DNA from: Micromonospora ferruginea
GTDB lineage: Bacteria > Actinomycetota > Actinomycetes > Mycobacteriales > Micromonosporaceae
Direction of reading: 5' to 3'
Length of the DNA stretch: 64,000 nucleotides
Assembly (NCBI RefSeq): GCF_013694245.2
Contig: NZ_CP059322.2
Span: forward strand, 5,463,001-5,527,000
Shown here: positions 56,315 to 64,000 of the stretch, piece after piece
How the letters are laid out: every line of letters starts with the position of its first letter
Numbering within the stretch: the first letter of the stretch is position 1
The notes under the pieces: model-generated
What the model was told of the DNA's origin: nothing
Database searches by the model: none
What the model saw: the letters and a program-made list of their open reading frames with translations, nothing else
Made by a program: the position numbers and the translations under genes

Positions 56315-57529
56315 GTGACGCACTACGTGGACAGCGAAGTGGCCCGACTCGGCACGGTGCTGCTGCACCGCCCGGGGCCGGAACTCGCCCGCCTCACCCC
56401 ACGCAACAACGACTCCCTCCTCTTCGACGCTATCCCATGGGTGGGACGGGCGCAGGAGGAGCACGACGCGTTCGCGGCCGCGCTGCGTTCGCGCGGCGTG
56501 GAGGTGCTCTACCTGGCCGACCTGCTGGCCGAGACGCTCGCCGTGCCGGACGCCCGCAGCGAGCTGACCGAACAGGTGCTGCGTTCGCCCCGGCTCGGCG
56601 ACACGCTGCGCGCCCGGGTCGCCGACCACCTGGCGTACCTCGATCCGGCCGCCCTGGCCGACGTGTTCACGGCCGGGCTCGCGCACGAGGAGCTGCGGAT
56701 CGGCGCGGAGCGGCCGGGCGGCCTGGTCTGGACGCTGATGGACCGGCACGACTTCGTCATCGACCCGTTACCCAATCTTCTCTTCACCCGCGACTCGTCG
56801 GTGTGGATCGGCGACCGGGTCGGCGTGACCAGCCTGGCCATGCCGGCCCGGCGGCGGGAGACCACGCTGACCGACGCGATCTACCGCTACCACCCGCGCT
56901 TCGTCGGCACCGAGTTCGTCTACCACCCCGGGCTGGAGCACCTGGAGGGCGGCGACGTGCTGCTGCTCGCGCCGGGCGTGCTCGCCGTCGGCGTCGGGGA
57001 ACGCACCACCCCGGCCGGCGCCGAGCGGCTGGCCCGGCAGGTCTTCGCCGCCGGGCTGGCGCACACCATCCTGGTGGTGCCGATCGCCCAGGAACGCGCC
57101 ACCATGCACCTGGACACGGTCTGCACCATGGTCGACGTGGACGCCGTGCTGATGTACCCGAACATCGCCAGCGAGCTGTCCGCGTACACCGTCGTGGCCG
57201 GCGCGGACGGCGAGCCGCGGGTCGACGGCCCGGCGCCGTTCCTGCGGGCCGCCGCCGACGCGATGGACCTCGACCAGCTCCGGGTGATCGACACCGGCCT
57301 GGACCCGGTCACCGCCGAACGCGAGCAGTGGGACGACGGCAACAACACGCTGGCCCTCGCCCCGCGTCTCTGCGTGGGCTACGAACGCAACGTGGAGACC
57401 AACGCGCAGTTGGAGCGGGCCGGCATCGAGGTGATCGCCATCGCCGGCTCCGAGCTGGGCTCCGGCCGTGGCGGCCCCCGCTGCATGTCCTGCCCCCTGG
57501 TCCGGGAGAAAGGCGGGGGCCCCGCTTAA
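56315..57529 (+). CDS. arcA: Arginine deiminase with repeat-derived C-terminus
   Basis: A 404-residue arginine deiminase that converts arginine to citrulline and ammonia. The conserved parts are all present: VLLHRPGPELARLTPRN, LPNLLFTRDSSVWIGD, YHPGLEHLEGGDVLLL, MHLDTVCTMVDVD with the catalytic His/Asp, and GGPRCMSCPLVRE with the nucleophilic Cys near residue 393. The last seven codons and the TAA stop fall inside a GGGGCCCC repeat, replacing the short tail that normally follows CMSCP. The catalytic Cys is unaffected. No arcB or arcC gene is adjacent, so a full energy-yielding deiminase pathway is not shown. Leaderless-type GTG start. Confidence 0.92.
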   Translation: MTHYVDSEVARLGTVLLHRPGPELARLTPRNNDSLLFDAIPWVGRAQEEHDAFAAALRSRGVEVLYLADLLAETLAVPDARSELTEQVLRSPRLGDTLRARVADHLAYLDPAALADVFTAGLAHEELRIGAERPGGLVWTLMDRHDFVIDPLPNLLFTRDSSVWIGDRVGVTSLAMPARRRETTLTDAIYRYHPRFVGTEFVYHPGLEHLEGGDVLLLAPGVLAVGVGERTTPAGAERLARQVFAAGLAHTILVVPIAQERATMHLDTVCTMVDVDAVLMYPNIASELSAYTVVAGADGEPRVDGPAPFLRAAADAMDLDQLRVIDTGLDPVTAEREQWDDGNNTLALAPRLCVGYERNVETNAQLERAGIEVIAIAGSELGSGRGGPRCMSCPLVREKGGGPA

Positions 57530-57598
57530 CGCTTTCGGTAGAGGCGGGGGCCCTTTTTAACACTCGTGCGTTAAGAAGGGCCCCCGCCTAACACGAAG
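57505..57598. repeat. Dispersed GGGGCCCC hairpin element, copy 3 (two units)
   Basis: The first unit (about 57507-57535) overlaps the end of arcA. The second is a 20-bp stem with one G-T pair (57542-57561 with 57570-57589) that includes GTTAAGAAGGGCCCCC (57570-57585) and an 8-nt loop. A run of five T follows GGGCCC. It lies between convergent arcA and the DUF5926 gene. Confidence 0.8.
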
Positions 57599-57602
57599 GC
57601 GG

Positions 57603-58484
57603 TCAGCGGAGGGTGAGCTGGCGGCCGAGCAGGCCCTGGCGGGCGCGCCGGCCGGCCGCGTCCAGCGGCTCCCGCTCACCCAGCGCCTCGGCGTAACGCT
57701 TGGCGAACTCGGCGACCGGGCCCTCCCACTCGGCGGCCGGCGTGTCCTCCGGCAGGTCCCAGACCGGCGTCAGGCGGCCGTGCGCCCGGAACATGCCGGC
57801 GAACTTCGTGCCCTCGCCCAGGGTCAGCTCCCCGGCCGCGCCCAGCCGGGACAGGGCGTCCAGCGCGGCGTCCTCGTCGTCCGGCAGCACCCACCGCACG
57901 TGGGCCTTCTCCGGCACCTGGCACCAGTACGCCGCCCGCGCCGCGTCCAACTTCACCGTCGGGTAGATCGCCGCGTTGGCGCGTTCCAGGGACGCCTGCA
58001 CGGTCGGGTCGTCGGCGGCGCCCGGTTCGAGCCAGAACTCGAACCCGTCGTGCATGGTGATCTCCAGCGGACCGTCCACCAGGATGTCCTGGAGGCGGGG
58101 GCCGGGGCCGGGCAACGGCGGCACGCTCACCTGCTTGCCCGGCTCGGTACGCAGCGCGCAGAGCAACGCGTCGGCCAGGTCCCGGGAGACGTCGCCGGAC
58201 TGCTGGTGCCGCTGCAGGCCGATCAGGACCCGCCCGTCCGGCTGGGCGACCGCCGGAGCGGCCATCGGCAGGACGGTGGCCAGGACGACCGGCCGGTCGC
58301 CGTACTCCTCGACCAGCTCCGGGGTCAGCCGCAGCGGCGCGGACGCGGCCGGCACCAGCTCGCGCAGGGCGATCCACTCCGGCTCGTCGGCCAGGCCCTC
58401 GAACGGTCGGGGCACGAAGACGTCACGCACCTTCTCCCGCTTCGGGGTGGCTTCGGCCCGCTGGTTCTTTCGACGCTTGCTCAC
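57603..58484 (-). CDS. DUF5926 family protein
   Basis: A 293-residue soluble protein of an actinobacterial family of unknown function. The basic N-terminus SKRRKNQRAEATPKREKVRD is followed by VFVPRPFEGLADEPEWIALRE, ATVLPMAAPAVAQPDGRVLIG, LQRHQQSGDVSRDLADALL and AAYWCQVPEKAHVRWVLPDD. Older annotations in Streptomyces sometimes call relatives topoisomerase II, without support in the sequence. GTG start with TAGGCT 8 nt upstream. Confidence 0.8.
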   Translation of the reverse strand: MSKRRKNQRAEATPKREKVRDVFVPRPFEGLADEPEWIALRELVPAASAPLRLTPELVEEYGDRPVVLATVLPMAAPAVAQPDGRVLIGLQRHQQSGDVSRDLADALLCALRTEPGKQVSVPPLPGPGPRLQDILVDGPLEITMHDGFEFWLEPGAADDPTVQASLERANAAIYPTVKLDAARAAYWCQVPEKAHVRWVLPDDEDAALDALSRLGAAGELTLGEGTKFAGMFRAHGRLTPVWDLPEDTPAAEWEGPVAEFAKRYAEALGEREPLDAAGRRARQGLLGRQLTLR

Positions 58485-58492
58485 GGCGAGAC

Positions 58493-58498
58493 AGCCTA
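58493..58498 (-). promoter_or_regulatory. Candidate -10 element, leaderless DUF5926 gene
   Basis: TAGGCT on the minus strand, 8 nt before GTG 58484. Confidence 0.5.
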
Positions 58499-58545
58499 GA
58501 GGCCCGGCGGGGCCGCCGGGGGCAGGACCCGCCTGCCCGCCCGGG

Positions 58546-58995
58546 TCAGCCGGCCGCGACCAGGTCCGGCCGGTGCGACGGGGCCGGGTCGAACTCCGCC
58601 CAGACGCTCTGGCCCAGGCCGTCCCGCTCGACGCCCCACCGGCTGGAGAGCCCGGCGACGATGTGCAGCCCGCGCCCGTCGACCGCGTCCGGGGAGGCGA
58701 CCCGCATCCGCGGGCCGGCGCCGGCGCCGCCGTCGGTGACCCGGAGCTGGACGGTCGGCCCCCGGTCGCCGGCGCGGAGCCGCCAGGCCACCCGGACCAC
58801 GCCGCCGGGCAGCGCCTCGGCGTGCCGGACCGCGTTGCCGACCAGCTCGGCGAGGACCGCCACCAGGTCGGCGAGCAGAGCCGGGGGTACGACGCCGGTC
58901 AGCTCGTCGGCGAGCCGGTGCCGCGCCAGGCGCGCGCCGGTCGCGTGGTGGGGCACCACCACGCACCACGACCGTTCGGCCCGTCGCGTCGACAC
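58546..58995 (-). CDS. RsbW-like ATP-binding protein (anti-sigma/serine kinase type)
   Basis: A 149-residue GHKL ATPase-fold protein. The N-box is LAELVGNAVRHAEALPGG (about 48-65), the G1 box VTDGGAGAGP and the G2 box DGRGLHIVAGLSSRWGVE. Such stand-alone domains act as anti-sigma factors or serine kinases in partner-switching systems of actinobacteria. No cognate anti-sigma antagonist or sigma gene is adjacent; it is located 30 bp downstream of a histidine kinase in the same direction, so it may belong to that signalling unit. Confidence 0.87.
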   Translation of the reverse strand: MSTRRAERSWCVVVPHHATGARLARHRLADELTGVVPPALLADLVAVLAELVGNAVRHAEALPGGVVRVAWRLRAGDRGPTVQLRVTDGGAGAGPRMRVASPDAVDGRGLHIVAGLSSRWGVERDGLGQSVWAEFDPAPSHRPDLVAAG

Positions 58996-59025
58996 GTCGT
59001 CCCTCCACCTTCGTGGACACCCGGT

Positions 59026-60480
59026 TCACCCCCGGGGCAGCCGCACCTCCGCGACCGTACCCCCGCCGGTCCTCGGTCGGAGGGATACCCACCCGTTCTG
59101 CTGTTCAACGATCTGCCGGACGAGATAGAGACCCAACCCGGCGCCGGGATAGCGCCGGCGGTCGCCGGACTCGCCCTGCCAGAACCGGTCGAAGGCCCGT
59201 TCCACGTGCTCCGGCCGGATGCCGATGCCCCGGTCGGCGACCCGGAACGAGACGGTGCGCTCGTTCGCGTCGGCGCCGACCTCGATCGGCGTGTCCGGCA
59301 GCGAGTATTTCCCGGCGTTGGTGCCCAGCTCGGTCAGCACGGTGGCCAGGCTGTGCCGGTCGCCGAGCGCCTTGGGCAGGTCGGCCGGCAGGTCGAGCAC
59401 GATCCGGTGCCGGAGGTCGGCGGGCAGGTCGACCACGGCCGCGCGCAGCGCGTCGACCAGGTCGAACGGGGCGGCCGGCTCCCCGCCGGGCCGGCTCTCG
59501 GTGGCGGCGGTGAGCAGCCGGTCGACCAGCCGGGCCAGCTCGTTGGCGCGCTGCCCGATGATCCGGGCGGCCTGTCGCCGGTCGCCGTCGCTCAGCGACT
59601 CCCAGTGGTCGGTGAGGGTGTCCGCGTACCCCTTGATGACGGTGACCGGGGTGCGCAGCTCGTGGCTGGTCACCGCGACGAAGAGGTCCCGGTCGTGGTC
59701 GCGGCGCTGCTGGTCGGTGATGTCGCGGAAGGTCACCACCCGCAGCGCGGTCGGGCCGGGCAGCTCGCCGGAGGTGATCCGCAGCCAGCGACCGTCCGGC
59801 AGCCGGTGGTCGAGCACCTGCCCGGGCGGGGGCAGCGGGAACGGCAGCGGGCGGCTCAGCGCCTCGTCGGTCGTCCGGCCGGTCACCTGGGCGGCGGCCG
59901 GGTTCCAGAGCCGGACCCGCTGGTCGCGGTCCACCACCGCCAGGCCGTCGGCGAGCGCCGCCACGACCGGGCCGTCGCCGTGCACCGGCAGGCCGGTCTG
60001 GTCGCCGTACATGTGCGCGATGCAGGCGGCCACGTACCCGACGACGGCGCGCTGCGAGGCGTCCAGCGGCTCACCGGTCGGATAGAGGGCGTGCAGGCTG
60101 CCGACGGTGAGCCCGGCGATCTCGGCGCGCGCCACGATCATCCGGCGCAGCCCCCGGCCGGCGACCTCGTCGGCGAGCGCGCCCGGGATCGCGTCGACCC
60201 GGACCTCCCGCACCGTCGGGCCGGCCAGCAGGCAGACGGTCGCCGGGTCGGTGGCGGGCAGCGGCCGGCCGATCACGAACTCGGCGCTGCCGGTCGCCGC
60301 GATCACCCGCCCGCCGGCCGGGGTGAACTCGACGAAGACCAGGCCGGCCGCGCCGACCGCCGGTTCGACCTCGCGGAGCAGGCGGTTGAGCACGGAGAGG
60401 CCGGACTCGCCCGAGTTGATCATTTTGATCACGCTGGTGTGGCCGGCGATGAGGGTGGGGTAGTCGGTTCGCTCCGGCAT
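59026..60480 (-). CDS. Sensor histidine kinase (GAF-PAS-HisKA-HATPase), soluble
   Basis: A 484-residue histidine kinase without membrane segments. A GAF-like domain covers about 20-150 and a PAS domain about 155-255 (DGLAVVDRDQRVRLWNPAAA). The HisKA H-box is TSHELRTPVTVIKGYADTL with phosphoacceptor His near 271. HATPase motifs follow: LTELGTNAGKYS, VADRGIGIRPEHVERAFDRF and GAGLGLYLVRQIVEQQNG. No response regulator gene adjoins it, so it is an orphan in this window. ATG 60480 begins the conserved GAF region; the longer frame to 60516 lacks a ribosome site. Confidence 0.92.
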   Translation of the reverse strand: MPERTDYPTLIAGHTSVIKMINSGESGLSVLNRLLREVEPAVGAAGLVFVEFTPAGGRVIAATGSAEFVIGRPLPATDPATVCLLAGPTVREVRVDAIPGALADEVAGRGLRRMIVARAEIAGLTVGSLHALYPTGEPLDASQRAVVGYVAACIAHMYGDQTGLPVHGDGPVVAALADGLAVVDRDQRVRLWNPAAAQVTGRTTDEALSRPLPFPLPPPGQVLDHRLPDGRWLRITSGELPGPTALRVVTFRDITDQQRRDHDRDLFVAVTSHELRTPVTVIKGYADTLTDHWESLSDGDRRQAARIIGQRANELARLVDRLLTAATESRPGGEPAAPFDLVDALRAAVVDLPADLRHRIVLDLPADLPKALGDRHSLATVLTELGTNAGKYSLPDTPIEVGADANERTVSFRVADRGIGIRPEHVERAFDRFWQGESGDRRRYPGAGLGLYLVRQIVEQQNGWVSLRPRTGGGTVAEVRLPRG

Positions 60481-60556
60481 GTCCCGAGTGTGCCGCGCCG
60501 TCCGCCCCGGTGACACCCCCGGCCGGTCGACCGCCCACCCGGCGGATCGACCGGAC

Positions 60557-61336
60557 TCACCGGCCCAACCGGCTCAACATGCGGGCGGGTCGGTCCGTGA
60601 TGACCCCGTCCACCCCAGCGGCCAGCACGAGTTCCATGTCCGCGGGTTCGTTCACCGTCCAGACGTAGACCGCGTGACCGGCGGCCCGCAGCGCGGGCAC
60701 CAGCCGTGGGCGGGCCCGGACCAGGTCCACGCCGGGGCCGGCGATCCGGCAGCCGAACGGCAGCCGGCCCAGCTTCAGCCAGCGCGGCAGCACCTCCAGC
60801 AGCAGCACCGTGGGCAGCGTCGGCGCGAGTTCGTGGATCCGGCGTACGGCCAGCGGCGAGAAGGACATCACGGTCACCCGGACCGGGTCGTCCGGACCGG
60901 GCGCGGCGAGGCCGTACCGGCGCAGCAGGTCGACCAGCCGGCGCTCGACGTCGCCCCGGTAGCGCGACGGGTGCTTCGTCTCGATCAGCAGCCGGACCGG
61001 CCGCCCGGCGGCCAGCACCGCGTCGAGCAGCCGTTCCAGCGTGAGCAGCCGGGTGTGCGACTCGTCGAGCCGCGACGCCCCGGCGACCGGGTGCCAGGAG
61101 CCGAAGTCGAGTGCCTCCAGCTCGGCGAGCGTCCGCGCGCTGACCAGGCCGTGACCGTTGCTGGTGCGGTCCAGCCGGCGGTCGTGCACGCACACCAGGT
61201 GCCCGTCGCGGGTCAGCCGGACGTCGCACTCCAGCCCGTCCGCGCCCTCGTCCAGGGCGCGCAGGTAGGCGGCGAGGGTGTGCTCCGGCAGGTCGTACGA
61301 CGAGCCGCGGTGGGCGAAGACCAGGGGATCGGTCAT
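60557..61336 (-). CDS. Glycerophosphodiester phosphodiesterase
   Basis: A 259-residue TIM-barrel GDPD. FAHRGSSYDLPEHTLAAYLR holds the catalytic His and metal Glu. GADGLECDVRLTRDGHLVCV with HDRRLDRTSNG supplies the second His and acidic ligands. LLIETKHPSR, VYVWTVNEPADME and GVDGVITDRPARM complete the family pattern. There is no signal peptide, so it acts in the cytoplasm on deacylated phospholipids, yielding glycerol-3-phosphate. It is 14 bp downstream of the rhodanese gene. Confidence 0.93.
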   Translation of the reverse strand: MTDPLVFAHRGSSYDLPEHTLAAYLRALDEGADGLECDVRLTRDGHLVCVHDRRLDRTSNGHGLVSARTLAELEALDFGSWHPVAGASRLDESHTRLLTLERLLDAVLAAGRPVRLLIETKHPSRYRGDVERRLVDLLRRYGLAAPGPDDPVRVTVMSFSPLAVRRIHELAPTLPTVLLLEVLPRWLKLGRLPFGCRIAGPGVDLVRARPRLVPALRAAGHAVYVWTVNEPADMELVLAAGVDGVITDRPARMLSRLGR

Positions 61337-61350
61337 GGCCGGGAGGTGCC

Positions 61351-61686
61351 TCAGACGACCCGACCCGGCTGCCCGTCGTCGGTGACCACGGGCCGGCCGG
61401 CGGCGGCCCAGTCGCCCATCCCGCCCTCGACGTTGCGCACCTGGTCCCACCCGTTGCGCAGCAGGTAGCCGACCACCTGGCCGGAGCGCCCGCCGGAACG
61501 GCAGATCACCGCGACCTCGCGGTCGTCGGGCACCTCGGCGAGCCGAGCCGGCAGCTCGGTCATCGGCAGGTGATGGGCGGCCGGCGCGTGGCCGGCGGCC
61601 CACTCGTCGTCCTCCCGGACGTCGAGCAGGTAGACGTCGTCGGGCACGGCCGACGCGGGCACGCTGGGAAGTTGGGCTCCGAACAC
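61351..61686 (-). CDS. Single-domain rhodanese-like protein
   Basis: A 111-residue sulfurtransferase domain. DDVYLLDVREDDEWAAGHAP is the conserved entry and AVICRSGGRSGQVVGYLLRN contains the catalytic Cys loop CRSGGRS. VRNVEGGMGDWAAAGRPV closes the domain. It carries sulfane sulfur; the acceptor is unknown. GTG 61686 has TAGGCT 6 nt upstream. Co-oriented with the GDPD gene. Confidence 0.92.
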   Translation of the reverse strand: MFGAQLPSVPASAVPDDVYLLDVREDDEWAAGHAPAAHHLPMTELPARLAEVPDDREVAVICRSGGRSGQVVGYLLRNGWDQVRNVEGGMGDWAAAGRPVVTDDGQPGRVV

Positions 61687-61692
61687 GGGGAA

Positions 61693-61698
61693 AGCCTA
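61693..61698 (-). promoter_or_regulatory. Candidate -10 element, leaderless rhodanese gene
   Basis: TAGGCT on the minus strand, 6 nt before GTG 61686, in the short gap after the LCP gene. Confidence 0.55.
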
Positions 61699-61712
61699 GT
61701 CGCCCGTCCGGC

Positions 61713-62760
61713 TCACAGCCGGTTGACCCAGCGGGGATTGGCGCCGGCCCACTCCGGCACCCGGGCGTCGCGCAGGGCGGTGAAGAGGTCGTCGCCGCCG
61801 GTGTCCAGCACCACGTACGAGACCTGGTCGATGGTCTGCGGGTAGGAGGGCAGCCGCACGCCGCGCAGGGCGTCCGCCGGCAGCGCGCGCAGCGCGAAGA
61901 CCAGTTCGTCCAGGGGTACGCCGTTGGTGTCGACGGTCAACGCCCCGCCGACCGCGCGCAGCACCCGGTCCAGCTTCACCGGGTCGCCGCGCAGGTGCGT
62001 CTCCCCGGCCCGGTCCAGCACCGCCCGCAGCATCTGCTGCTGGTGCCGCTGCCGGTCGTAGTCGCCGTTCGGCAGGCCGTAGCGCTGCCGCACGTAGTCG
62101 AGCGTCCGGGCCCCGTCCATCTGCTGGCAGCCGGTGTCGAACTGGGTCTTCGTGTGGATCGAGCGGACCGGCGTGTCGACGCACATCCGGATGCCGCCGA
62201 GCTGGTCGATCACCTGGGTGAAGCCGGAGAAGTCGACGAGCGCGGCCCCGTCGAAACGGATCCCGGTGAGCCGGGTGAGCGTGGCGCTGAGCAGCCGGGC
62301 ACCGCCGGATCCGCCGCCGCCGTGCTCGTACGCGGCGTTGACCTTGTCCTGACCACCGGGGAAGCCGGGCGCCGCCGGGATGGCCACCAGCAGGTCACGC
62401 GGGACGGAGATCAGGTACGCCTGCCGCATCCCGGCCGGCACGTGCACGATGAGGATGGTGTCCGAGCGCTGGTCCTCGGGGTTCGCGCCGGGGCGGTGGT
62501 CGGAGCCGATCAGCAGGTAGTTGAGCGGCTGATCCAGGTTCGTCCGCTTCTTCCGGGCGCCCGTGTCGAGCAGTTGCTCCTTGGTCACCGTGCGGTCGTA
62601 CCGGTGGGTGATCCAGTGCAGCCCGGCGACACCGAGCGTGGCCAGCAGCACCAGGGCGAGCCCGGCGCCGAGCAGGAACCGGGGCCAGCGGGCCCGTCGA
62701 CCGCGCCCGCGTCGGTTCCGTGCTGGCCTGGACGTGACGATCCCCCCGTGGCGTCGACAT
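61713..62760 (-). CDS. LCP (LytR-CpsA-Psr) family protein, N-terminus probably frameshifted
   Basis: A cell-wall glycopolymer ligase of the LCP family. LLIGSDHRPGANPEDQRSDT, ILIVHVPAGMRQAYLISVPR, FSGFTQVIDQLGGIRMCV, LDYVRQRYGLPNGDYDRQRH and QQQMLRAV are the expected motifs, including the Asp and Arg residues that bind pyrophosphate and magnesium. The only usable start in this frame is GTG 62651, which would begin inside the membrane helix. A natural N-terminus (MSTPRG, a basic segment, then RARWPRFLLGAGLALVLLAT) appears if one base is removed from the six-C run at 62742-62747 (plus strand), giving about 348 residues from ATG 62760. Confidence 0.82.
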
Positions 62761-62814
62761 GAGACCCGCTCACGTCAGGCTACGGGGGGACCGGCCGGCC
62801 GGTGCCGGCTTCCG

Positions 62815-64000
62815 CTATTTCCGGGTGGAGAGCACGCTCGGGTTGTTGACGACGAACTCGGCGAGCTTGTCGTCCTTGACCGCCTGGAACATGTCCATGC
62901 TGAGCTGGTTGAGAGCTTCGCGGTTGTTCCCGTTGCCGTTGAAGGTGCCGCCGTTGGTGCGCAGCGCGACGAGGTCGTTGCCGGTCACGCCCTTCATGGT
63001 GAAGATGAAGTCCTCGATCGAGGTGCCGCCGGTGTCCAGGACGAAGGCCTTGCCGGCGGCCTTGATCAGCGCGTTCAGCTTGAGCGGGTTGCTCAGCGTC
63101 CCGTTCTGGGACGCCTTCTTCGCCATCGCCTTGATGAGCTGCTGCTGGTTCTGCTGCCGGTCGTAGTCACCGTTGCGGAGGGTCTTGCGCTGCCGGGAGT
63201 AGTCCAGCGCCTGCCAGCCCTCCATCTCCTGGCAGCCCTTCTTGTAGGTCACGGGCTTCATGGCCTTGCCGGTCTTCTTGGCGTCCGCGTTCCACATCGG
63301 CTTGCCGTCGACCATCGACATGTGCAGCGAGGAGACCTCTTCGGTCACGCAGATCCGCACCGTGCCGATCGCGTCGATGACGTTCTTGAAGCCGCCGAAG
63401 TTGATGATCGCGGCGCCGTCGAAGCTGATGCCGGTCATCCCCTTGATGGTCTTGGCCATCATCTGGGCGCCGCCCTCCCAGCCGCCGCCGTTGCGGGCGC
63501 CGACCTGGAAGGCCGCGTTGATCTTGTCGGTGCCGCCCTTCCAGCCGGCCTTCTCGGACGGCGGGATGTGCGCCTCGGTATCCCGGGGGATCGAGATCAG
63601 GTAGGCCTGGTCGTGGCTGGCCGGAATGTGCAGGATGATGATCGTGTCCGACCGGACGTCGTCGGCGGCCCAGCGGGCCCGCGCGTCCACCCCGAGCAGC
63701 AGCATGTCGATCGGGCCCTCGAGGCTGGCGCCACCCTCGGCGTCCGTCTTGCCCGCGTCGCCGAGCAGGTTCCGCTGGGCGATGTTGCTCGTCGCCTGCC
63801 CGATCACGGCTTTGCTGCCGACGATCGCCACGCCGCTGGTCACCATCAGCATGGCGCCGAACACCAGGGTGAGCTTCGCCCAGAGCGGGTCCTTGCGCTT
63901 GGTGCGCTTCTTCTTCCCGCCGCCCCCGGGGCCACGGCCACCGGGGCCGGGCTGTGTGGGGATGACCGGAGGAACCCGCCCGGACGAACCGGGTGCCGGT
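62815..64000 (-). CDS. LCP (LytR-CpsA-Psr) family protein, 5' end outside window
   Basis: The frame is open to the window edge and no natural start is inside it; the visible N-terminal part is Gly/Pro-rich, then KKKRTKRKDPLWAKLTLVFG leads into a membrane helix (about MLMVTSGVAIVG). LCP motifs follow: MLLLGVDARARWAADDVRSD, TIIILHIPASHDQAYLISIP, FGGFKNVIDAIGTVRICV, ALDYSRQRKTLRNGDYDRQ and QNQQQLIKAM. It transfers lipid-linked polymers to peptidoglycan outside the membrane. It lies 54 bp upstream of a second LCP gene in the same direction; the two are clear paralogues but differ in composition, this one being richer in Lys and Asn. Confidence 0.9.
   Translation of the reverse strand, partial: PAPGSSGRVPPVIPTQPGPGGRGPGGGGKKKRTKRKDPLWAKLTLVFGAMLMVTSGVAIVGSKAVIGQATSNIAQRNLLGDAGKTDAEGGASLEGPIDMLLLGVDARARWAADDVRSDTIIILHIPASHDQAYLISIPRDTEAHIPPSEKAGWKGGTDKINAAFQVGARNGGGWEGGAQMMAKTIKGMTGISFDGAAIINFGGFKNVIDAIGTVRICVTEEVSSLHMSMVDGKPMWNADAKKTGKAMKPVTYKKGCQEMEGWQALDYSRQRKTLRNGDYDRQQNQQQLIKAMAKKASQNGTLSNPLKLNALIKAAGKAFVLDTGGTSIEDFIFTMKGVTGNDLVALRTNGGTFNGNGNNREALNQLSMDMFQAVKDDKLAEFVVNNPSVLSTRK

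Noticed and set aside
56315..57529. Complete arginine deiminase fermentation operon
   Set aside because: Neither ornithine carbamoyltransferase nor carbamate kinase nor an exchanger is adjacent.

Overview
The window is typical actinobacterial DNA: very GC-rich, with strong G/C third-position bias, many GTG/TTG starts and many apparently leaderless genes. Gene content (rpsF-ssb-rpsR-rplI-dnaB block, SARP regulator, bacterial proteasome activator, mycothiol-type DinB protein, LCP proteins) and protein style point to a Micromonosporaceae member, probably Micromonospora or a close relative. That placement is from recognition, not from a search. No rRNA, tRNA or CRISPR array is visible.

Layout. 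1-6.8 kb: end of a class A penicillin-binding protein, two polytopic GT-C type membrane proteins and a deoxyribonuclease IV-like gene. 6.8-12.4 kb: a 640-bp leader region with strong inverted repeats, then rpsF-ssb-rpsR-rplI, a terminator, a Trp-rich membrane protein on the other strand, DnaA-box-like sites and dnaB. 12.4-18.2 kb: a minus-strand run (GGDEF-EAL protein, GT-C protein, phosphoribosyltransferase, frameshifted zinc-ribbon protein, DinB-like protein). 18.2-21.7 kb: an AT-richer control region and an AfsR-like SARP/NB-ARC/TPR regulator with no biosynthetic cluster beside it. 22-24.7 kb: moaC-mog-moeA-moaE. 24.7-31.5 kb: another GT-C protein, DoxX, GNAT, an AAA ATPase with a paired CTAG operator, an LppU-like protein, a DMT exporter and an orphan prepilin peptidase. 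31.6-34.8 kb: an EndoQ-like/UvrD fusion. 34.8-41.5 kb: a second molybdenum-cofactor set (fructosamine-kinase-like gene, moaA, moaD, metallophosphoesterase on the minus strand; fdhD; mobA). 42.6-43.6 kb: an intact-looking IS5-family element. 43.6-57.5 kb: housekeeping and accessory genes, including Lrp with dimethylargininase, Bpa, two HAD phosphatases, OsmC, AIM24, pheA, a NERD-like protein and arginine deiminase. 57.6-64 kb: DUF5926, an RsbW-like ATPase, a histidine kinase, a GDPD, a rhodanese and two LCP cell-wall ligases, the last cut by the window end.

How the parts fit. Molybdenum-cofactor synthesis is nearly complete but split over three loci in 20 kb: cyclic pyranopterin (moaA, moaC), sulfur transfer (moaD, moaE), metal insertion (mog, moeA), nucleotide attachment (mobA) and formate dehydrogenase sulfuration (fdhD). 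Cell-wall functions sit at both edges. Arginine catabolism appears twice, each time with its own likely control site. The observations most worth following up are the EndoQ-UvrD fusion, a twice-repeated TCTAGC-N6-GCTAGA dyad in front of the AAA ATPase, a dispersed GGGGCCCC hairpin family that has supplied the C-terminus of arginine deiminase, an IS insertion that re-created both flanking stop codons, and two genes that look broken by one extra G in G-runs.
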